Origin: JAKQIM01 sp964633225
GTDB lineage: Bacteria > Chloroflexota > Anaerolineae > Anaerolineales > UBA4823
Assembly (NCBI GenBank): GCA_964633225.1
Contig: CAZWFQ010000117.1
Location: 1-8,345 of the forward strand
Length of the DNA stretch: 8,345 nucleotides
Reading direction: 5' to 3'
The position numbers and the translations under genes were made by a program. Positions 6,121 to 8,345 of this stretch are shown piece after piece (position 1 is the stretch's first letter; each line of letters begins with the position of its first letter). The notes beneath the pieces were generated by a model. The model searched no databases. It was not told the DNA's origin and worked only from the letters and a program-made list of their open reading frames with translations.

Positions 6121-6350
6121 GATGCTCTCTGATCACTTAATGGATATGGTGTGAATAGAGGTTGTGAACAATAAAGTTCTAATGAATTGCATCAGAAAGG
6201 AAATCCACAACGAAAGATAAAACTTATGTGTCCATTCCGTTGATGGCAGGAACAGATGGCGATATTGCGGTAGAGTTTATCAATACCACCTTTCTCGTAT
6301 GAAATGGTCAAATCAAGCGATCACCTGACATTTAAGGTCGGCAAAAGCCG
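6121..6350 (+). other. gene-poor stretch with possible decayed coding shards
   Basis: No intact gene is seen. Two short open stretches look faintly protein-like: one ending at about 6302 that includes SIPLMAGTDGDIAVEF (from 6231), without a credible start, and an overlapping one from ATG 6304 (MVKSSDHLTFKVGKSRDR). They could be pieces of one gene broken by a frameshift, but nothing recognisable supports this. CGGC-AAAA-GCCG (6339-6350) is a small perfect hairpin just before the next promoter. Confidence 0.25.
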
Positions 6351-6359
6351 TGATAGAAT
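6351..6359 (+). promoter_or_regulatory. extended -10 promoter, start point at or near ATG 6366
   Basis: TGATAGAAT gives TG, one base, TAGAAT (6354-6359). The -35 (TTTAAG, 6331-6336, spacing 17) is poor. Transcription would begin about 6366, exactly at the ATG of the small frame that follows. Confidence 0.5.
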
Positions 6360-6365
6360 CCAGCC

Positions 6366-6458
6366 ATGCAGATGACCACGCGAGAAGGCGGGACTCTCCA
6401 CGACCCCTGGGGCGGGCTGCGCGCCGTCAGCGGGGCAAGCTATACGAGCTATGGTTAG
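6366..6458 (+). CDS. possible leaderless 30-codon ORF or severed 5' end of a lost gene
   Basis: An open frame of 30 codons beginning MQMTTREGGTLHDPWGG and ending at TAG 6456-6458. It has no Shine-Dalgarno site, but the -10 box TAGAAT ends six bases before the ATG, the spacing seen for leaderless genes. The stretch is far more GC-rich than its surroundings (42 of 60 bases in 6361-6420 against 21 of 60 in 6181-6240), and 23 of its 30 codons end in G or C, like glnA and unlike the adjacent genes. Either it is a small leader-type peptide, or the promoter and first codons of a native gene whose body was replaced by the AT-rich sequence downstream. No homology recognised. Confidence 0.4.
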   Translation: MQMTTREGGTLHDPWGGLRAVSGASYTSYG

Positions 6459-6476
6459 TATTGGGGTGCTATTGTT

Positions 6477-6482
6477 AAAGGA
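6477..6482 (+). promoter_or_regulatory. ribosome binding site deciding the start at 6490
   Basis: AAAGGA lies seven bases before ATG 6490. The in-frame ATG at 6451, which overlaps the stop of the GC-rich small frame, has no such site. Confidence 0.65.
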
Positions 6483-6489
6483 TTTCGTT

Positions 6490-6984
6490 ATGCTAATGCC
6501 CAAAGAATCAAGACTGTATAAACACATACCCATAGTAGAAATTTTAAAAACGATTAGCCTGTACATGATCGGGGTGCTTTTGCTGGCGATGGTACTTACG
6601 GCTGTAAAGTACAATCCTCTTTATCAGAGCATTATAGATCGTCTCAAAGCGCTCCTGGTGATTGCCTTGGTGATATTTGGGATAATTTACCAGGCATATT
6701 CTACGCCTAGAATAAAGGTAGACAAAGAAGGCTTATTGGTCGAATTTTTATGGTATTGGCTGAGGATTGGATGGGAAGGGATCGATGGCATCCGCGAGGT
6801 AAAATCTCAAATTGGGTCATTTAGAGTCTGGGTGGTTAGATCTCAAAAGTTAACATTTTTTCACCGGCTCTACGGTTTGTTCACGTGTGGAAAGTTTGAG
6901 CCGTGTTTTTTAGTACACCAATTTATGAATAACCACCTTGAGTTGATAAAAGAAATAGAACAGTATTCCACGCACCAAAGGTAG
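6490..6984 (+). CDS. two-helix membrane protein with probable bacterial PH-like domain
   Basis: A 164-residue protein. Two membrane helices lie at about 19-39 and 53-70, separated by a short loop with Lys/Arg/Asp. The C-terminal part (74-160) looks like a bacterial PH-type beta domain: IKVDKEGLLVEF followed by LRIGWEGIDGIREV (91-104) has the usual strand, Gly-Leu turn and I-x-W-x-x-I pattern of bPH families. This layout of two helices followed by a cytosolic PH-like barrel is common in small bacterial envelope proteins of unknown function. An upstream ATG at 6451 would add 13 residues but lacks a ribosome binding site. Strongly AT-rich. The PH assignment is by pattern only. Confidence 0.7.
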   Translation: MLMPKESRLYKHIPIVEILKTISLYMIGVLLLAMVLTAVKYNPLYQSIIDRLKALLVIALVIFGIIYQAYSTPRIKVDKEGLLVEFLWYWLRIGWEGIDGIREVKSQIGSFRVWVVRSQKLTFFHRLYGLFTCGKFEPCFLVHQFMNNHLELIKEIEQYSTHQR

Positions 6985-7023
6985 TTATAAGTGCTATTGA
7001 GAGGGTAGGACTCGATTGTACTC

Positions 7024-7057
7024 CATATTCCGTTTTTCGGAATACCGACGGAATATG
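7024..7057 (+). promoter_or_regulatory. mutually exclusive hairpin arms upstream of the lipoprotein gene
   Basis: CATATTCCG (7024-7032) can pair its last seven bases with CGGAATA (7038-7044) across a TTTTT loop, or all nine with CGGAATATG (7049-7057). Only one can form at a time. It lies about 110 bases before the lipoprotein start, and no promoter could be fixed around it. It may be an RNA switch-like element, an operator with three half-sites, or chance. Confidence 0.4.
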
Positions 7058-7153
7058 AACAGAATACGGTGGTCGCAAAACGGAATTGGGTATTGTTAAC
7101 CATGTTGAGTACCACAATTGGCGTGTTTGCGTCTCTTACAGCCATTATTAGGC

Positions 7154-7160
7154 ACAGGAG
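7154..7160 (+). promoter_or_regulatory. ribosome binding site deciding the lipoprotein start
   Basis: ACAGGAG sits five bases before ATG 7166. The frame is open from an ATG at 7118, but that start would bury the signal peptide 16 residues inside the protein. Confidence 0.75.
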
Positions 7161-7165
7161 TTGTC

Positions 7166-7675
7166 ATGATTCGAATCGCTAATAAATTAGGTTTGATCGT
7201 CTTGTTTGCATTGGTATTATTGTCAGCATGCCAATCGGACAATTCATTGGATAAGGATGCCGCTTTTCTAAGTTTGCTGGGTGTGAGTAATGTTAATCAA
7301 TCTGTTTCCTTGACGTCTCAGGATTTTTTAAACGACGGAAAGATAGGTGGCTATATCGACTTGGGAATTGAGAATCTATCTAATCAAGAGGTTGAATTCC
7401 CTTATGATTATGGGACTCGGCTTTTTGTCTATCAAGAGCATGAAGGAGAGTGGATTGAGATAGAAAACAAAATCACATACTTCGCTTCAACTAATCCTAC
7501 TCTTACTCCCAAAGGTAGTGGTCTGTATGTCGGTTCCGTGTCGGTTAAGCCAGATATTCAAAATGAAGGCCAGCCGGTGACGGTAAGAGTTGTTGTGGTA
7601 GGAGAGACGCTTGCGGCGGATGGCGTAAAGGATGAGCAGGTTGCCGCGTACGTAGATGTCACGTTGCAGCCATGA
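7166..7675 (+). CDS. lipoprotein with probable Ig-like beta-sandwich domain, unknown function
   Basis: A 169-residue exported lipoprotein. The signal peptide has MIRIANK, a hydrophobic core LGLIVLFALVL and a canonical lipobox LSAC with Cys22 as the lipidated residue. The mature protein starts with a polar, Ser/Asn/Asp-rich tether, then from about residue 60 a run of alternating strands (YIDLGIENLSNQEVEFP, RLFVYQEHEGEWIEIE, SGLYVGSVSVKP, VTVRVVVVGE, AYVDVTLQP) typical of a small Ig-like or proteinase-inhibitor-like beta sandwich. No catalytic motif is seen, so a binding or structural surface role is more likely than enzymatic activity. It lies 45 bases upstream of the PQQ-propeller gene on the same strand, with no terminator between, so the two may be co-expressed. 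Confidence 0.85.
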   Translation: MIRIANKLGLIVLFALVLLSACQSDNSLDKDAAFLSLLGVSNVNQSVSLTSQDFLNDGKIGGYIDLGIENLSNQEVEFPYDYGTRLFVYQEHEGEWIEIENKITYFASTNPTLTPKGSGLYVGSVSVKPDIQNEGQPVTVRVVVVGETLAADGVKDEQVAAYVDVTLQP

Positions 7676-7720
7676 GATAATGCTTGACCGAGGAATAATT
7701 GGTTTGTTGGGAGATGATAG

Positions 7721-8345
7721 ATGACCACTTTTGGCCGTGCCGGAAAGTCAAAGACGGCTAAATTGTCTTTGGCTTTGATAATCATCTTGGGCATCTTAAT
7801 TGGGATTGCTTATCTAATCTATGTGTATACATATTGGCCCATAGAGCCAGTTAATTATGGCGGTTTCCTAAGCGAACCAGCCTGGGAATTCTTTGCTGAA
7901 GAACCGGTCACGGCTACCCCATTGATCCATGGGAATCAGATGTATGTTCGAACGGCTGAAGCTGGTTATTGTATAGATTTGGTTACTCGAGAAACACTCT
8001 GGATTTCTGAAACGTCGGGGACATTACCGTTAAGCGTTGCACCCCAAGTAGTGGATGGCATTTTGATCGTTCCTGAAGAGGGGGCCGGTCTGGCTGGGTT
8101 TTGGGCAGATACAGGTGAATTATTATGGCGCACGCCGCCTGCCATTGATATTAATCCAAAAAATCCTTATACTGCCAAAATTGATGCTTTATTGGTATGG
8201 CAGGGCATTATATATGTCGCCCGCTATGATTGGAAACTGTCTGCCTACGAACTTAAATCTGGCAAACAGCTTTGGCAAATTAATGCCTCGGGCCGAGCAG
8301 ATCTAGATCTTGCAATTGACGATCAGGCATTGTATTTAAGTGGGG
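7721..8345 (+). CDS. membrane-anchored PQQ-type beta-propeller protein, 3' end beyond the window
   Basis: The frame is open from ATG 7721 to the window end, 208 visible codons. The start follows GGGAG (7709-7713) by seven bases. A basic N terminus (GRAGKSKTAK) precedes one membrane helix (about 15-37), which has no lipobox and should act as an uncleaved anchor with the rest outside. From residue 50 come PQQ_2-type propeller units, each with the alternate strands and a closing G/R-x-x-LW motif: RETLW, ADTGELLW and LKSGKQLW, with a further unit beginning at AIDDQALYLSG. Such propellers without enzyme residues usually serve as binding scaffolds; BamB and PQQ dehydrogenases share the fold, but neither is indicated here. 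The substrate or partner is unknown. Confidence 0.82.
   Translation, partial: MTTFGRAGKSKTAKLSLALIIILGILIGIAYLIYVYTYWPIEPVNYGGFLSEPAWEFFAEEPVTATPLIHGNQMYVRTAEAGYCIDLVTRETLWISETSGTLPLSVAPQVVDGILIVPEEGAGLAGFWADTGELLWRTPPAIDINPKNPYTAKIDALLVWQGIIYVARYDWKLSAYELKSGKQLWQINASGRADLDLAIDDQALYLSG

Noticed and set aside
6451..6489. Longer start for the PH-like membrane protein
   Set aside because: There is no ribosome binding site before 6451, while AAAGGA is well placed for 6490.

Overview
This looks like a bacterial chromosome segment. The core genes at the left are GC-rich (37 of 60 bases in 1501-1560) and the right two thirds are AT-rich (18 of 60 in 6901-6960). The combination of a short GSI-alpha-type glutamine synthetase, a DUF62 SAM hydrolase, a selenocysteine tRNA and many envelope lipoproteins and propellers of unrecognised type suggests a Chloroflexota (Anaerolineae-like) genome. 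That placement is inference from protein character, not a database match.

Left part (1-2552), conserved. A truncated selenocysteine tRNA gene (selC) reads leftward off the window edge from its own sigma70-type promoter. A perfect 13-bp inverted repeat overlaps that promoter. To the right, a second good promoter (165-193) drives a SAM hydroxide adenosyltransferase family gene (260-1045). It is followed by glutamine synthetase glnA (1143-2480), which has a palindrome and a strong ribosome binding site upstream and a textbook intrinsic terminator (2520-2552) behind it.

Boundary (2553-2757). No gene is seen here. A cluster of short GC-rich repeats of the AACGCAAAGGCG type sits exactly where base composition changes, followed by an extended -10 promoter.

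Right part (2758-8345), accessory. All genes are on the + strand, and nearly all encode membrane or exported proteins: a propeller-like secreted protein, a three-helix membrane protein, a fusion of a multi-helix membrane region to an extracytoplasmic DsbA-like thioredoxin domain, a small three-helix membrane protein, a two-helix protein with a probable bacterial PH-like domain, a lipoprotein with a canonical lipobox, and the start of a membrane-anchored PQQ-type propeller cut by the window end. The first three are close together (3789 to 3872, 4222 to 4250) and could be one transcript; the last two are also close (7675 to 7721). Most of these are unrecognised, and no pathway can be assigned.

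The oddest items are a GC-rich 30-codon open frame at 6366-6458 that begins right at the expected transcription start (possibly leaderless, possibly the severed start of a lost gene), a three-arm alternative hairpin at 7024-7057, a short duplication at the 3' end of the first propeller gene, and the DsbA fusion itself. I see no CRISPR array, transposase, rRNA or clear defence system.
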